Below the pieces are notes generated by a model. It was not told the DNA's origin. It did no database searches and saw only the letters and a list, made by a program, of their open reading frames with translations. Of a stretch of 64,000 nt of DNA, positions 9,101 to 20,904 are shown in pieces (position 1 is the stretch's first letter; each line of letters opens with the position of its first letter). Position numbers and translations under genes: made by a program. The stretch spans positions 24,145,795 through 24,209,794 of the forward strand of contig NC_088649.1 in NCBI RefSeq assembly GCF_964019385.1, in the 5' to 3' direction. Source of the DNA: Sycon ciliatum (lineage: Eukaryota; Porifera; Calcarea; Leucosolenida; Sycettidae).

Positions 9101-9400
9101 TTCAGCCAATCCAAAAATATCAAAGTCCTGCACCTGGAGGAGTGCTGTTACTTCATCTACTTTGTAGCGCAAGCTACAGACATTCAAAAAACCTAGCTTA
9201 AGAGTTCGGGTGTCCTGGGTGCTCACCGGAAAAAGGGAAGCGGGAGGCTGCATATCAGCACGAGGCAAAAAGGAATATGTAGAAACAAGCGAGAAAAATG
9301 ACAAGTGCATGCAACTGAGTGCTGTCCGCATGTATTGAGCAGGTCAAGGACCTCATTTGGTTGTACAACTCCCTGATTCTAGCTTCTGCAAGCCACGTGC
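6184..9400 (-). mobile_element. CR1/L2-like LINE, long copy
   Basis: A single uninterrupted ORF2 (9331-6488) is followed by a roughly 300-base 3' UTR ending in (TTA)n on the minus strand. No ORF1 was found upstream of 9331, so the copy is either 5'-truncated or of a type without a separate ORF1. The 5' edge is not defined; 9400 is approximate. Confidence 0.8.
6488..9331 (-). CDS. LINE ORF2: AP endonuclease and reverse transcriptase
   Basis: 947 codons without a stop. The N-terminal third is an AP-type endonuclease (EEP fold): LGFLNVCSLRYK near residue 46, then GLAETWL, GDLNVN and SDHHAVM. The central third is a reverse transcriptase: LVKPLYKAGDP, NYRPVSLLPIVAKLLEK, LLDMSKAFDKVKHD, GVPQGSVLGSVLFNIY and the catalytic QFADDIAL. 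The C-terminus has VKSVVMPDLLYG and ends near SILWNTLPSDVRG, as in CR1/L2/Jockey-group elements. The product would nick target DNA and prime reverse transcription there. All catalytic motifs look intact, so this may be a young copy. The initiator is the first ATG of the frame; the Met about 26 codons further in (ADMQPP) is also possible. Confidence 0.85.
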   Translation of the reverse strand: MRTALSCMHLSFFSLVSTYSFLPRADMQPPASLFPVSTQDTRTLKLGFLNVCSLRYKVDEVTALLQVQDFDIFGLAETWLDSTIGDGEVAIPGYNLTRTDRVGRRGGGTCIYYKSSLPIRPCPELSLNGLEAVWISIKGGQGQHAVACVYRAPDVGIDYWKDLEESLQRAQAQAPHMTIIGDLNVNMTTHSHHRTHLQDLSNMFGISNLVKSPTRPTPSGNHGSVIDLVLADHNFVSSCVVMECSISDHHAVMANLHIAIPTTSPGRQCQKRRHLRNIDIDQFRCDLAEALSANPTSAHMDVDDMWTAFYEGFKTVLDIHAPIMLSSRRQRAAARLPWLDKDTYQLTQKKNRLHKRWLGDRGNDILLSRYKTARSQASNAIRKKRNAFFTRQCEQHSHDPRRMWSTLNAVTGRSKARQDPVCDVSAVSSSFNSIVTDPSRPDTLQIPHGPCTRNSLSALTPTTCPAVQRLLATIDPDKATGSDEIPGRLLRACSDIVAPHLCDLFNASLHSGRLPKPFKHALVKPLYKAGDPTVATNYRPVSLLPIVAKLLEKVVHRQLTRFLAANDVLPTTQFAYRTNHCTEDALVLLTENILHAKDARLASGVCLLDMSKAFDKVKHDILVRDLFEVGLHGTALQWFAEYLEGRTQQVQIAGSIGVSGTCSCGVPQGSVLGSVLFNIYTRHVPTIANPSISVQFADDIALTFSHPDCQEVSRVLTTSTTEIAYHLQERNLILNTSKSHVLRISGQDITVKCRGNPLPAVPHAKYLGITIDEHVRFDEHVNNVVKKASQKVGALWRARRCLTRKSREQYVKSVVMPDLLYGSVAFSGCLRQDQRSRLQVQQNRAARAVFGLPPRTSAQPLLARLQLYGIEELHKQKTLIMIWRCSNGRASNALQALLEHPSTRTTRAQRSLGLRVPKSASKAGHDRPTARGSILWNTLPSDVRGIT

Positions 9401-10257
9401 AACCGGATACGACGAAGCTGTTTGTACACATTTCAACCAGTTTGTACACAAAACCATGCACCGGTATGCGGATCGCGAGGTCCGGTTATGTTGTATGCGT
9501 AACATAATAGACATCCTTAGGAAAAGTACGATAACGCTAACTTTTACGGTACTCACTCCCAGCCGTGACAAAAGACGTTATCGGATAACCGAAAAACGTT
9601 ACACAGCTCAAAATAACGGGCCGACTTTCGTTATGGTAATTCTTCAAAAAATGCAAAAACTCGCATTGTTTTGTAACTGGCGGGAAATAAAAAGCACGTG
9701 CAGATCGAGATGAGAGTCGAGATTGCTTCCTCTGGTGACACTTAGCTTTGTTGGCGAGTTTTTCCTTTCAGCTGACAATGTCTGCGTCCTCTGCGTCGTG
9801 CCTTTCACCCTCTATCCCACCTGGGAAACAAAGGACCAGTTCCACGGCACGGTACTCCTGAGGAAGAAATTCATCGGCCTCTCCCAGACGTGCTGGAGCT
9901 GGAGAACCCTTACAGTCTTCGGTGCTGCGTTTAGGAAAGGTTTTCTAAGGACATGGGAACAGCGAAAACTCATTTTCGCCGTGCTTTTGCTATTCCAGAG
10001 TAAAAGACCTCGCCAAGGTATTCTTTCGGAACGACAGCAAACTAATCCCTGGTTCAACATTTTGAATTTCCCGCACCTGTTTCTACGAAAATTCATATCG
10101 CCATGGTTGTCACGACTACTTCGTCTCAACTATAACGTACATTGTGCTAAGGGAAAAGTCAGCTTGAACGATCCGAAGTACGGAAAGGTTTGCGTTTACG
10201 TTAGCGTTTTTTTAGCTAAAGATATCAGATTCTAATATGCTGCACATCGTTAACCAG
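9401..10257. other. No gene recognised
   Basis: AT-rich stretch. A frame of 170 codons at 9723-10235 has no recognisable motif and no sign of splicing, so I treat it as chance. Confidence 0.5.
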
Positions 10258-10322
10258 CGATTTTCTTTCGGATGGTGAGGGATCCAGATAAAAGAGGACC
10301 GGATAAGTGAGGTCTTACTGTA
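10258..10322. repeat. pogo/Tigger-like right end relic
   Basis: CCGGATAAGTGAGGTCTTAC followed by TG and then TA. This is the inverse of a CAGTAAGACC terminal repeat with a TA flank, resembling the end at 1268. The partner end was not found. Confidence 0.4.
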
Positions 10323-10924
10323 TTGAAATTTAAGGTATGAAACAGATGCACCGAAAGTACTGAAAATAAAAGTACACCAAAAATTTGGAAAATTACAGAC
10401 AGACCTTCAAACTACTGTAAAAGCCATTATTCTAATGAGGCGCATATAATATAACGATTTCCCAAAATTGACTGGTTTACGTGTACCAAAGGTAACGATT
10501 CTCACTCATTCTCAACGCTCAATAGAACAGTATATGTATCGATTTCTGTATCCTCGTTAACTCGTTAGAATTTGCACTTCGTTATTATATTGGCTTCAAC
10601 AGTACCCCATTACGAGATAGGAAGGCATCACATTCAACTTACCACGGACCCTGGAGGATAACAACCTGTATACCTTATATCCAAACTCATGTATGTCTTG
10701 GATCTCAGAGATTAGACGATCTCTGCGGAAAACACACACAGAAAATCCACACGCGCATATAATGCGAATCTGTGCTTCTTGCATATTTGATTGCACGTCC
10801 TGTTACAAGATAAATCTCATTATAGGGCTTAAAGTCGATGACATTGGAAGTCGACATCTAACGACAAACAACTACTTTCTGACCCACTCTGCCGATGGCG
10901 AAGTACAGTATGTGATGGATCCAC

Positions 10925-10961
10925 GCCCCCCCCCCCCTCCCCCCCCCCCCCCCCCCCCCCT
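10925..10961. repeat. Poly-C tract
   Basis: About 36 bases of nearly uninterrupted C (one T), the first of many C or G homopolymer tracts between 10.9 and 22.8 kb. Confidence 0.95.
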
Positions 10962-11204
10962 GTCACACTCATGTGTTTTTCTGTATCAGGATTGGTTCCC
11001 TGACCGGGAGGGCCTAGTCCAGTTTCTACAGGTGGGTGTGTCACTATGCAAACGTTTATGGATCCATAACAAACTGGATCCAAATGGATCCAAACTCAGC
11101 GTTGTTATGACTCCGGGCTGGCTGTCACGTAGCTCGTTTTAGCTTTCAAAGGTCATGTTTAGTGGCCCAGAGATTGTCTTCCAAGAAGTTATAATTATGA
11201 ATAT

Positions 11205-11396
11205 AGACTACATGGATGCAGCTAATGGGATTCCGGTCTTTGACCACTTTGTGGTGGGTCTAATCTACTTACCTCCCACCGTTTAGGAGCTGCATCTGCG
11301 CCTTTCATCCTAGAGGGTGATGGCGTTCCTACGGCGGATGCGGAAAACTCGGCTTCCAGCCGAGTCTCACGCGAAACGTAAAATTTATTTATTCCC
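11205..11396 (+). mobile_element. SINE copy lacking its tRNA-like head
   Basis: About 190 bases matching the body of the full SINE at 11880-12215, including the CTCGGCTTCCAGCCGAG hairpin and an ATTTATTTATT tail. The tRNA-related head is absent. Confidence 0.75.
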
Positions 11397-11463
11397 GTAG
11401 CTATGCAGAAGACGTTACTTCAGTAACGTCTGGCGCTAGCCAGGGTCCACACAGCTTTAATTT

Positions 11464-11521
11464 GGTGTTTGTTTGTTTGTTTGTTTATTTGTTTGTTTGT
11501 TTGTTTGTTTGTTTGTTTGTG
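11464..11521. repeat. (GTTT)n microsatellite
   Basis: Fourteen or so GTTT/TTTG tetranucleotide units. Confidence 0.95.
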
Positions 11522-11879
11522 TCACGCCTGGCGCTATCCCGTATCTGTCCCGTACTGTACCGTACTAGCAAAGACAGCTGGCCCCGATATTTTTGTTTGT
11601 TTGTGCCATCGAAATGCCTGGCGCTATCCCGTACCTGTCCCGTACCATCAAGAGTACGGTACCATCAAGAGAATGAGTATATATGCGAAGTGTATCGGGG
11701 GAATGCATTCAGTGCAGCAACATTTTGTGTGGATTTGTGTGCGAGGCCGAGATCCCACTAGCAGGCTGGCTGGGCCGCCTGTCGACCAGCCCGGGAATGG
11801 CATGTAGGCCGATAGCATAATAATTATAACGTATATACAGTCGTGTGGATGTATAGCAGGGAGTCATATTATGTAACAG

Positions 11880-12215
11880 GCAGGCATAGTGGAATGGTCT
11901 AAGACCATTATTGAGAAACAGAGGGTACCAGGTTCAAGTCCTGCTTGGAAGCGGAAGGAATTTTTCCAGCCGTGCTGCGACCCACAGTTAATTGGGAACT
12001 CGTGGCCTGGCACGAGGGTAACATGGATGCAGCTAATGGGATTTCGGTCTTTGACCACTTGGTGGTGGGTCTGATCTACTCACCTCCCACCGTTTAGGCG
12101 CTGCATCTGCGCCTTTGATCCTAGAGGGTGGTGGCGTTCCTACGGCGGATGCGGAAAACTCGGCTTCCAGCCGAGTCTCACGCGAACCGTGAAATTTATT
12201 TATTTTTTATTTATA
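11880..12215 (+). mobile_element. tRNA-derived SINE, full length
   Basis: The head (11880-11955) has an A-box-like stretch (TAGTGGAATGGTCTAAG, from 11887) and a B box GGTTCAAGTCC at 11931-11941, the two pol III promoter parts of a tRNA gene. The body (about 12020-12195) matches 11205-11396 at high identity and contains a CTCGGCTTCCAGCCGAG hairpin. The tail is ATTTATTTATTTTTTATTTA. SINEs of this kind borrow LINE machinery through their 3' tails; the partner here is unknown. Confidence 0.8.
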
Positions 12216-12341
12216 TTATGTAAACGACTATCTGCTGTATGGGGAGCTTTTATGGAAAGAAATACGAAGTAGGGAGACGAGTAAATGCAATCAGAATGGA
12301 TTTTAGTTGCCGTCAGTAAAATAATAAGAAGAAGATAAACG

Positions 12342-12440
12342 CCCGTGATCGGCAGAGTCAGCGCCGGTCCCAGGAAACGTCAGGACAGACATCCCGTCGA
12401 CTCCAGAACGCCCGTGATCGGCAGAGTCAGCGCCGGTCCC
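12342..12440 (+). repeat. Short direct duplication
   Basis: A 31-base GC-rich segment (GCCCGTGATCGGCAGAGTCA and onward) occurs twice, 68 bases apart. Confidence 0.8.
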
Positions 12441-12698
12441 ATAGCTATGCAGAAGACGTTACTTCAGTATCTCATTGAAACGTTTTTGCAATACAATGAT
12501 GTAGCTAATCAAAGGAAAAAGCATTTCCATCAGTTCTAACAACATGCACGAGGAGCTAGGCAACAAAGCATAGCGCAGGGCCCTGAGCTTCCAAGCTCTC
12601 TCGTATTTAGAGACTACATCATCACTGTGAATACTTAGCGAAAGTTGCGGCACAGCGATGCACTAGCAACTCATGCTGTATAGATAGGACCAAGAGTA

Positions 12699-12986
12699 GA
12701 TAAACAAGAGTGTGCAACTCGCGGATGGGCTGGCCCAAGGCGGAAAGTTTTGTTGACGTAATATTTTCAACGACGCACACGCTGCGAGTCTTTTGGGAAG
12801 TCTCGCCTCGTGCACTGGGCAAGACTTTACCATTACAAAGTCGGTGCCCAGCACGTGCTCTCACACTGCTCTGCGGCAAAATGCGCGCGCTCTGTAAAAC
12901 GGTGACATCAACAAAAAATTCCGCCGTGGACTGGGGTATCTGCATAGTGTGCAAGAGAGATGCGGAGTTGCACACTCTCGTTTACT
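12699..12986. mobile_element. MITE with about 25-bp terminal inverted repeats
   Basis: The left end at 12699 (ATAAACAAGAGTGTGCAACT) and the right end to 12986 are inverted copies with few mismatches (GTAAACGAGAGTGTGCAACT). AGTA flanks both sides (12695-12698 and 12987-12990), a possible 4-bp target duplication. There is no transposase inside, so it is non-autonomous; the superfamily is uncertain. Confidence 0.65.
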
Positions 12987-12999
12987 AGTATCAAATCTT

Positions 13000-13600
13000 G
13001 ATAGCACCCTAAAACGGTTCTACAAACTCACACTGTATGCATAGCACTGATAAGCGGTTCCACCGACTCACCACTATGATATCATTCGCGTAACCGCTAT
13101 GAAGGCAAGGGGCTACCGGCAGTCAAGGCGTAGTGTGACCACGAATCAATGAGATCAACAGCATGCATACCAGCTAGGTGTTGCCTCCTAATTGCAGGAC
13201 AATGCATCTAGGGAATTTTCACTACTGATGCTATTCTACTGGTGGCATGGTCAGCAGTCTCCCTCGTCCCCGAAACGAAACATTGTTCGGGGGGGGGGGG
13301 GGGGGGGGACCAAAATCACAATCGACCGGCACTGAACATATATATGTAAGCAAACGATTTGCGTCCCCGGGGATAGCAAGCTGCATTCGCTTTGTTGGGC
13401 GGGGGGGGGGGGGGGGGTGGTTCCAAGTAAGAAAGGGACAATGTTCGTTTCCTGAAAAGCAAAAAGCGTCTGAGATGATCCCTGGCCTTATGTATAGCAT
13501 AATACTATTCTCTTTTAAAAGAGCATGACATATTTTTCAAGGGGCAAAGCAGCAGTTTATTCTTGCATCGTTGCACCGCTGCGGCCTTTCCAGTCCATAG
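13000..13600. other. No gene; two poly-G tracts
   Basis: Poly-G runs at 13290-13308 and 13401-13417 in otherwise unremarkable sequence. Confidence 0.7.
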
Positions 13601-13867
13601 AAAGTGTCTCAACTAATGATGTAGTTGCCTAACCTCCAAACACTCTTCACAATCTCTGGATACATGCGGGCAAAAGAAGGCGACTAACCGTTTGGGCAAG
13701 TTTGCAGTGGAACTTGCAGCTGTGGCTTCCTCAGAGGAGCTCTCCGCCCGAAATCTCTGCTCTGGAAAGGACGCCATGGGTTGACCTGAGCACACGCATG
13801 AGCATTGACGGCCACAGGGGCATGCCGGCATGCACGAATACGCACACGCGGCAATGCAGACACTCAT

Positions 13868-13894
13868 TGCACGCACAGACACACACACATACGT

Positions 13895-13930
<36 letters not shown>

Positions 13931-14214
13931 GTGCACACACACCCACACACCCACACACACGCATGCGCACGCGCGCCCGCACCCACGCACGCACACACAC
14001 GTACACACACATACTCAAGTGGTCACACGTTCTGTGCTGCAACCTACCCAGCACACGAGCAGCACTCCGATGATGTAACAAACAACATCTCCTACAAGAA
14101 AATTGTCTCCTTTGACAAACGGTAAAGCATGCATGAGTGAGTGCGTGCACGCATGTGTGCGTATGTGGGTGTGTGGGTGCGTGTGTGTGTGGGGGGGGGG
14201 GGGAAGGGTGTATG

Positions 14215-14285
<71 letters not shown>

Positions 14286-14362
14286 ATGTGGGTGCGTGTG
14301 TGTGTGTGGGGGGGGGGGGGTGTATGTGTGTGTGTGTGTGTGTGTGTGCGTGCGCGTGTGAG
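13868..14362. repeat. CA then GT/G-rich microsatellite block
   Basis: A (CA)n-rich stretch at 13868-14012 is followed, after 140 bases of unique sequence, by (GT)n with poly-G interruptions at 14155-14362. The opposed polarity makes the two blocks mutually complementary. Confidence 0.9.
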
Positions 14363-14394
14363 TGTACCCAACAGCCACAAGTCCCACCAAGTTT

Positions 14395-14930
14395 ATAGTA
14401 ATGTTGGTAGCCGAAGGACTGGGGGGGGGGGGTCAAGGCTCCTCACATAGACTGTTCTTGATCTCATGTATTACAATCTATGTGCAGTTGATTCACCGTG
14501 CATACATTGCTATACAGTGCTTGATGACAGAGGTGAGTGTTCAAACAAAGCCAGCCATACAGCTACACCCATTACATGTACCGGGCATGTATTGCTACTT
14601 GCTTAACCTGTCCAGCCATGCCGCCACACACCCATGCACGCGCACAAACGCACACAGACCCACACCAGGGCCTGCCGGAACCGGTCCGGTTGGTCCGGTT
14701 GTCACCGGACCAAGTCTGGCTCAGGTCACCCCCTGGGATTCGTCTAAAACCGGGGAGAAAAATTCTGGGCACTCGATCATGCATACATTCTGTACATGCA
14801 CCCATACTCACACAGTAGGCTATAAATTGTACATTGAAATTATTCACCTGCCGCAAGGCGGGCCTGCACACACATAATTATAATTATATAAAATGCTGCT
14901 GTCTGATGATCGCTGAAATGCGTGAAACTT
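14395..14930. other. No gene recognised
   Basis: Contains a short poly-G run at 14421-14432 and scattered CA repeats; no splice-bounded frame stands out. Confidence 0.5.
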
Positions 14931-14934
14931 AAGA

Positions 14935-15195
14935 GAGCGTGTCTGAGAAAGCCAGAAAAGCTGGGCTAGGCCATCCCTCTGATTTCGCTCAAATTTTGCA
15001 AGTAGGTTTCCTTTGGGGTCTACAACAACCAAGCGAAAGGGCTCGTTGCAGAACTTACGGATACCTCGGAACTGGGGACCACCTCGAAATGGGCCCAAAA
15101 TGCGACTGAATTTTGGGTCCAAAAACGAGTGCTGGTACAGCGTACACAATGGAGCTAAGAACAAACCACCGCCACCATGCCAACATTACGCGACA
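14935..15195 (-). repeat. Inverted, diverged partial copy of the 1.24-kb unit
   Basis: Read on the minus strand this matches the part of the tandem unit at about 16640-16890, with roughly one change per ten bases. It shows that this segment existed in the genome before the tandem expansion. Confidence 0.8.
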
Positions 15196-15205
15196 TAGCA
15201 GATCA

Positions 15206-16053
15206 ATGGATTTGATCGAGTTGATCGACAATCAAGATCACAATCAAAATCTGGATGATCAGGTTGATCAGCAACATGATTTTTACGATGCTATGATGTA
15301 TTATGGCATGCTGCTTGAGTGAATCATGAAGAGGGATGATGTCCTGGACTTCACGATATGGGGCTAGCTGCAACCTGTTTTCCAGGCAGCTCATTTGACA
15401 TTTCGACCACATACTCGCCAAGTGCTTTTCAGGTGCACTCCGGAGAGATCGACCTGTTGGGTACGGAAATGCATCCACGGCTATTTCGTGTATCTGGTAA
15501 GTTGGTCGTGTGTTTTGTGCATTTTTAGGATGCCAACAGTAATTTTGTGTTTCACGCATGGATGACATCTGTTGCCGGTGCGACATAGCTTGACAAAGAG
15601 AATACTGTAGATTTCTATCGAAATAATGTCTCCATTCCCACCTGATCTGTATTCCTGCAACCAGATAACGTGATGGGCTCAACACATTATTGGTGTTTTG
15701 AGTATAGTCATTCGAGTCCTAGAAATCGAATTTTCATTACCAGCTGAATTTCAAAATATCCTCCTCCCCAGGTCGATGAAGTCGCGCTGACACCAAACGC
15801 TGCGTGGTCAACCAGCCCTACATTGTCACTGATTAGAGTGTCGACCTTTTGGAGACAAATAGCTGCTCGCTAAGACAGTTACAAGCAAACTTACGCTCGC
15901 TCCTCACTGAAGCTGAGGAAAACCCACACCTCGCTGCATGCTGCAAACTCCGGCTACTCGGGTAAATGTACGCAAAAAAATCGTGTTGCTGATCAGCCTT
16001 CGTCATAGAGATTTCGATTCTGATCTAGATTGTCAATCAACTCGATCAAATCC
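15206..16053. repeat. Foldback element, arms about 78 bp
   Basis: 15206-15282 and 15976-16053 are inverted copies (shared words TTTGATCGAGTTGAT and TGATCAGCAACA) around a spacer of about 690 bases with no recognised gene. Confidence 0.65.
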
Positions 16054-16496
16054 GCCGATCTGCAATGTCACGTGGTGGTCGGCTCACGGCCAGTTTCAAG
16101 ACTCAAAAATATGGTGCTTCGATCGCACAAATCGAGCTTTGTTCAATATAATTAACACTCCTGCAGAGCTTTGCTGCTAGTGAAATTTGAGTCGTTCAGG
16201 GAAGGAAATGCTTGTTGTTTGCAGTGACAAGGGTTGGCAGTTCAAATTTCTTGTCAGACTCGGTAGAGGTGTCCACGCTGCAGTGTTTGGCGTGCTGGTT
16301 TCTGGAGCAGTACCTGGTGTCGGAGCTTGTGGAGGCGCTTTTCGTCGTCGGGTAGGAAATTGGCAATGTTGCAATGTGGTGAAGTGAAAATATTCAAATT
16401 TGTTTATTTCCAGAACACGTGGAACACTTTCTACGGGACAGGTCCCAGGTGGTAGTGGAGATAGTCCACTGTCCTGCAGTGCATAGTTCAGAAAAA
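16054..16496. other. No gene recognised
   Basis: Unique sequence between the foldback and the tandem array. A 66-codon frame at 16187-16387 has no motif. Confidence 0.5.
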
Positions 16497-17316
16497 TTGA
16501 CGCCGTAAATGGTTCCCTCTATGGCCCTTGAAACTTGACTATTCTAGGGATGCAATTTAATGATATTAGGAGATGATGGCCATTGCTTTCCTAGATGTAG
16601 CCATGGCTCTATGTGCTGGTGATGTGAAGACTACTCAGGTGAGGTAATTTCGGCATGGCGGTGATTTGTTCTTTGCTCCATTGTGTACGCTGTACCAGCG
16701 CTCGTTTTTGGACCCAAAATTCAGTCGTATTTTGGCTCCATTTCGAGGTGGTCCCCAGTTCCAAAGTGTCCGTACGTTCTGCAATGAGCCCTTTCGCATG
16801 GTTGTTGTAGACCCCAAAGGAAACCTACTTGCAAAATTTGAGCGAAATCGGAGAGATGATTCAGCCCAGCTTTTCTGGTTTTCTCAGACATGCTCTCTTA
16901 AAGATACAGCCACACAGCCTTTCGACTCTGTTGTGTGTGTACACAATTATAAGTGCACCATGCATACGCCCGTCGCAAGAGAAGCACGCAAATCTGCAAA
17001 TGCACTGGGTGTATCCCCCCCCCCCCCCCCCCGACTTGCTCTAATAGCTATGATAGCGGACAAGATCTGTATGAGACAGATGAAAACTAGCACCAGATAA
17101 CACATACATACACACACGCATACACACACACGCACGCACGCACACACACACACACGCACGGACGGACGCACGCACACACACACACACACACACATACCCC
17201 CCCCCCCCCCCAAAAAAGACACACACACCCGCACGGACACACGGACGCACACACAAACACACACACGCATATACCCTCTCACCCCTCCTCCCATACACAA
17301 ACAAAATGCTACTCAC

Positions 17317-17433
17317 TGCCCATATCAGATGCGCCAGTAATTTCGGCAGTCATCGTAGAAGTGGCTGAAGTACGTTCTAACCGGGTTGTTGTCCTAGCTG
17401 CCGTCTCTACCCTTACCGTCGTTGGTGGCGCAA
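17317..17433 (-). CDS. Candidate symmetric exon, copy 1
   Basis: Minus-strand exon bounded by a pyrimidine-rich acceptor (CTCTTCTTATCCAAG) and a GTGAGT donor. It is phase 1 at both ends and 117 bases long. It encodes a Thr/Ser-rich segment (starts VAPPTTVRVETAA, later RTSATSTMTAE). Mucin-like composition would suit an extracellular linker, but no flanking exons were identified. Confidence 0.4.
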
Positions 17434-18545
17434 CTTGGATAAGAAGAGACAAGACACAAGGAACAGGAATTTGATTTACCGTTTTTTTGAATTTTTTTTG
17501 CAAAAAAACACACACCATTTGACGGCACAAAGCAGCAAGGCAGCAATGAGACATATGGAATGGAAGGAGTGGGGGAGAGGCAGGGGCAGCTTGACCGACC
17601 ATAGGGTCTCGGCTTCATTACAACCCAAGCGCTCCACAAAAACAAAAGATTTCAGAAAATACGCAGGGAGGGGGGGGGGGGGGGTAGATAACTCGGGATT
17701 ACAGGGGAAAGTATGCACAATGAAAAGTTATCATTGACGCCGTAAATGGTTCCCTCTATGGCCCTTGAAACTTGACTATTCTAGAGATGCAATTTAATGA
17801 TATTAGGAGATGATGGCCATTGCTTTCCTAGATGTAGCCATGGCTCTATGTGCTGGTGATGTGAAGACTACTCAGGTGAGGTAATTTCGGCATGGCGGTG
17901 GTTTGTTCGTTGCTCCATTGTGTACGCTGTACCAGCGCTCGTTTTTGGACCCAAAATTCAGTCGTATTTTTGCTCCATTTTGAGGTGGTCCCCAGTTCCA
18001 AGGTGTCCGTACGTTCTGCAATGAGCCAATTCGCATGGTTGTTGTAGACCCCAAAGGAAACCTACTTGCAAAATTTGAGCGAAATCGGAGAGATGATTCA
18101 GCCCAGCTTTTCTGGTCTTCTCAGACATGCTCTCTTAAAGATACAGGCACACAGCCTTTCGACTCTGTTGTGTGTGTAAATAATTATATATGCACCATGC
18201 ATACGCCCGTCGCAAGAGAAGCACGCAAATCTGCAAATGCACTGGGTGTATCCCCCCCCCCCCCCCTCCCCCCCCCCCCCCCCCGACTTACTCTTATAGC
18301 TATGATAGCGAACAAGATCTGTATGAGACAGATGAAGACTAGCACCAGATAACACATACATACACACACGCATACACACACACGCACGGACGGACGCACG
18401 CACATACACACACACACACACACATACCCCCCCCCCCCCCCAAAAAGACACACACACCCGCACGGACACACGGACGCACACACAAACACACACACGCATA
18501 TACCCTCTCACCCCTCCTCCCATACACAAACAAAATGCTACTCAC

Positions 18546-18662
18546 TGCACATTTCAGATGCGCCAGTACTTTCGGCAGTCATCGTAGAAGTGGCTGAAGT
18601 ACGTTCTAACCGGGTTGTTGTCCTAGCTGCCGTCTCTACCCTTACCGTCGTTGGTGGCGCAA
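18546..18662 (-). CDS. Candidate symmetric exon, copy 2
   Basis: Same acceptor, donor and phase (1-1) as copy 1; 117 bases, open frame kept. Confidence 0.4.
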
Positions 18663-19634
18663 CTTGGATAAGAAGAGACAAGACACAAGGAACAGGAATT
18701 TGATTTACCGTATTTTTGAATTTTTTTGCAAAAAAACACACACCATTTGACGGCACAAAGCAGCAAGGCAGCAATGAGACATATGGAATGGAAGGAGTGG
18801 GGGAGAGGCAGGGGCAGCTTGACCGACCATAGGGTCTCGGCTTCATTACAACCCAAGCGCTCCACAAAAACAAAAGATTTCAGAAAATACGCAGGGAGGG
18901 GGGGGGGGGGGTAGATAACTCGGGATTACAGGGGAAAGTATGCACAATGAAAAGTTATCATTGACGCCGTAAATGGTTCCCTCTATGGCCCTTGAAACTT
19001 GACTATTCTAGAGATGCAATTTAATGATATTAGGAGATGATGGCCATTGCTTTCCTAGATGTAGCCATGGCTCTATGTGCTGGTGATGTGAAGACTACTC
19101 AGGTGAGGTAATTTCGGCATGGCGGTGGTTTGTTCGTTGCTCCATTGTGTACGCTGTACCAGCGCTCGTTTTTGGACCCAAAATTCAGTCGTATTTTTGC
19201 TCCATTTTGAGGTGGTCCCCAGTTCCAAGGTGTCCGTACGTTCTGCAATGAGCCCTTTTGCATGGTTGTTGTAGACCCCAAAGGAAACCTACTTGCAAAA
19301 TTTGAGCGAAATCGGAGAGATGATTCAGCCAAGCTTTTCTGGTCTTCTCAGACATGCTCTCTTAAAGATACAGGCACACAGCCTTTCGACTCTGTTGTGT
19401 GTGTAAATAATTATATATGCACCATGCATACGCCCGTCGCAAGAGAAGCACGCAAATCTGCAAATGCACTGGGTGTATCCCCCCCCCCCCCCCTCCCCCT
19501 CCCCCCCCCCCCCCCCGACTTACTCTTATAGCTATGATAGCGAACAAGATCTGTATGAGACAGATGAAGACTAGCACCAGATAACACATACATACACACA
19601 CGCATACACACACACGCACGGACGGACGCACGCA

Positions 19635-19677
<43 letters not shown>

Positions 19678-19794
19678 CCCCCCCCCCCCCCAAAAGACAC
19701 ACACACCCGCACGGACACACGGACGCACACACAAACACACACACGCATATACCCTCTCACCCCTCCTCCCATACACAAACAAAATGCTACTCAC

Positions 19795-19911
19795 TGCACA
19801 TTTCAGATGCGCCAGTACTTTCGGCAGTCATCGTAGAAGTGGCTGAAGTACGTTCTAACCGGGTTGTTGTCCTAGCTGCCGTCTCTACCCTTACCGTCGT
19901 TGGTGGCGCAA
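19795..19911 (-). CDS. Candidate symmetric exon, copy 3
   Basis: Same acceptor, donor and phase (1-1) as copy 1; 117 bases, open frame kept. Confidence 0.4.
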
Positions 19912-20865
19912 CTTGGATAAGAAGAGACAAGACACAAGGAACAGGAATTTGATTTACCGTATTTTTGAATTTTTTTGCAAAAAAACACACACCATTTGAC
20001 GGCACAAAGCAGCAAGGCAGCAATGAGACATATGGAATGGAAGGAGTGGGGGAGAGGCAGGGGCAGCTTGACCGACCATAGGGGCTCGGCTTCATTACAA
20101 CCCAAGCGCTCCACAAAAACAAAAGATTTCAGAAAATACGCAGGGAGGGGGGGGGGGGTAGATAACTCGGGATTACAGGGGAAAGTATGCACAATGAAAA
20201 GTTATCATTGACGCCGTAAATGGTTCCCTCTATGGCCCTTGAAACTTGACTATTCTAGAGATGCAATTTAATGATATTAGGAGATGATGGCCATTGCTTT
20301 CCTAGATGTAGCCATGGCTCTATGTGCTGGTGATGTGAAGACTACTCAGGTGAGGTAATTTCGGCATGGCGGTGGTTTGTTCGTTGCTCCATTGTGTACG
20401 CTGTACCAGCGCTCGTTTTTGGACCCAAAATTCAGTCGTATTTTTGCTCCATTTTGAGGTGGTCCCCAGTTCCAAGGTGTCCGTACGTTCTGCAATGAGC
20501 CCTTTTGCATGGTTGTTGTAGACCCCAAAGGAAACCTACTTGCAAAATTTGAGCGAAATCGGAGAGATGATTCAGCCCAGCTTTTCTGGTCTTATAAGAC
20601 ATGCTCTCTTAAAGATACAGGCACACAGCCTTTCGACTCTGTTGTGTGTGTAAATAATTATATATGCACCATGCATACGCCCGTCGCAAGAGAAGCACGC
20701 AAATCTGCAAATGCACTGGGTGTATCCCCCCCCCCCCCCCCCTCCCCCCCCGACTTACTCTTATAGCTATGATAGCGAACAAGATCTGTATGAGACAGAT
20801 GAAGACTAGCACCAGATAACACATACATACACACACGCATACACACACACGCACGGACGGACGCA

Positions 20866-20904
<39 letters not shown>

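Noticed and set aside
13613..14450. Long Cys/Val or Thr/His frames
   Set aside because: Direct translation of (CA)n/(GT)n repeats; the same is true for frames in 22.8-23.3, 32-33.2, 36.0-36.5 and 43.1-44.1 kb.
16635..16817. 60-codon frame conserved in all five tandem units (and inverted at 15.0 kb)
   Set aside because: Conserved only as far as the DNA is; both strands are open, no splice signals bound it, and the diverged copy changes residues freely.
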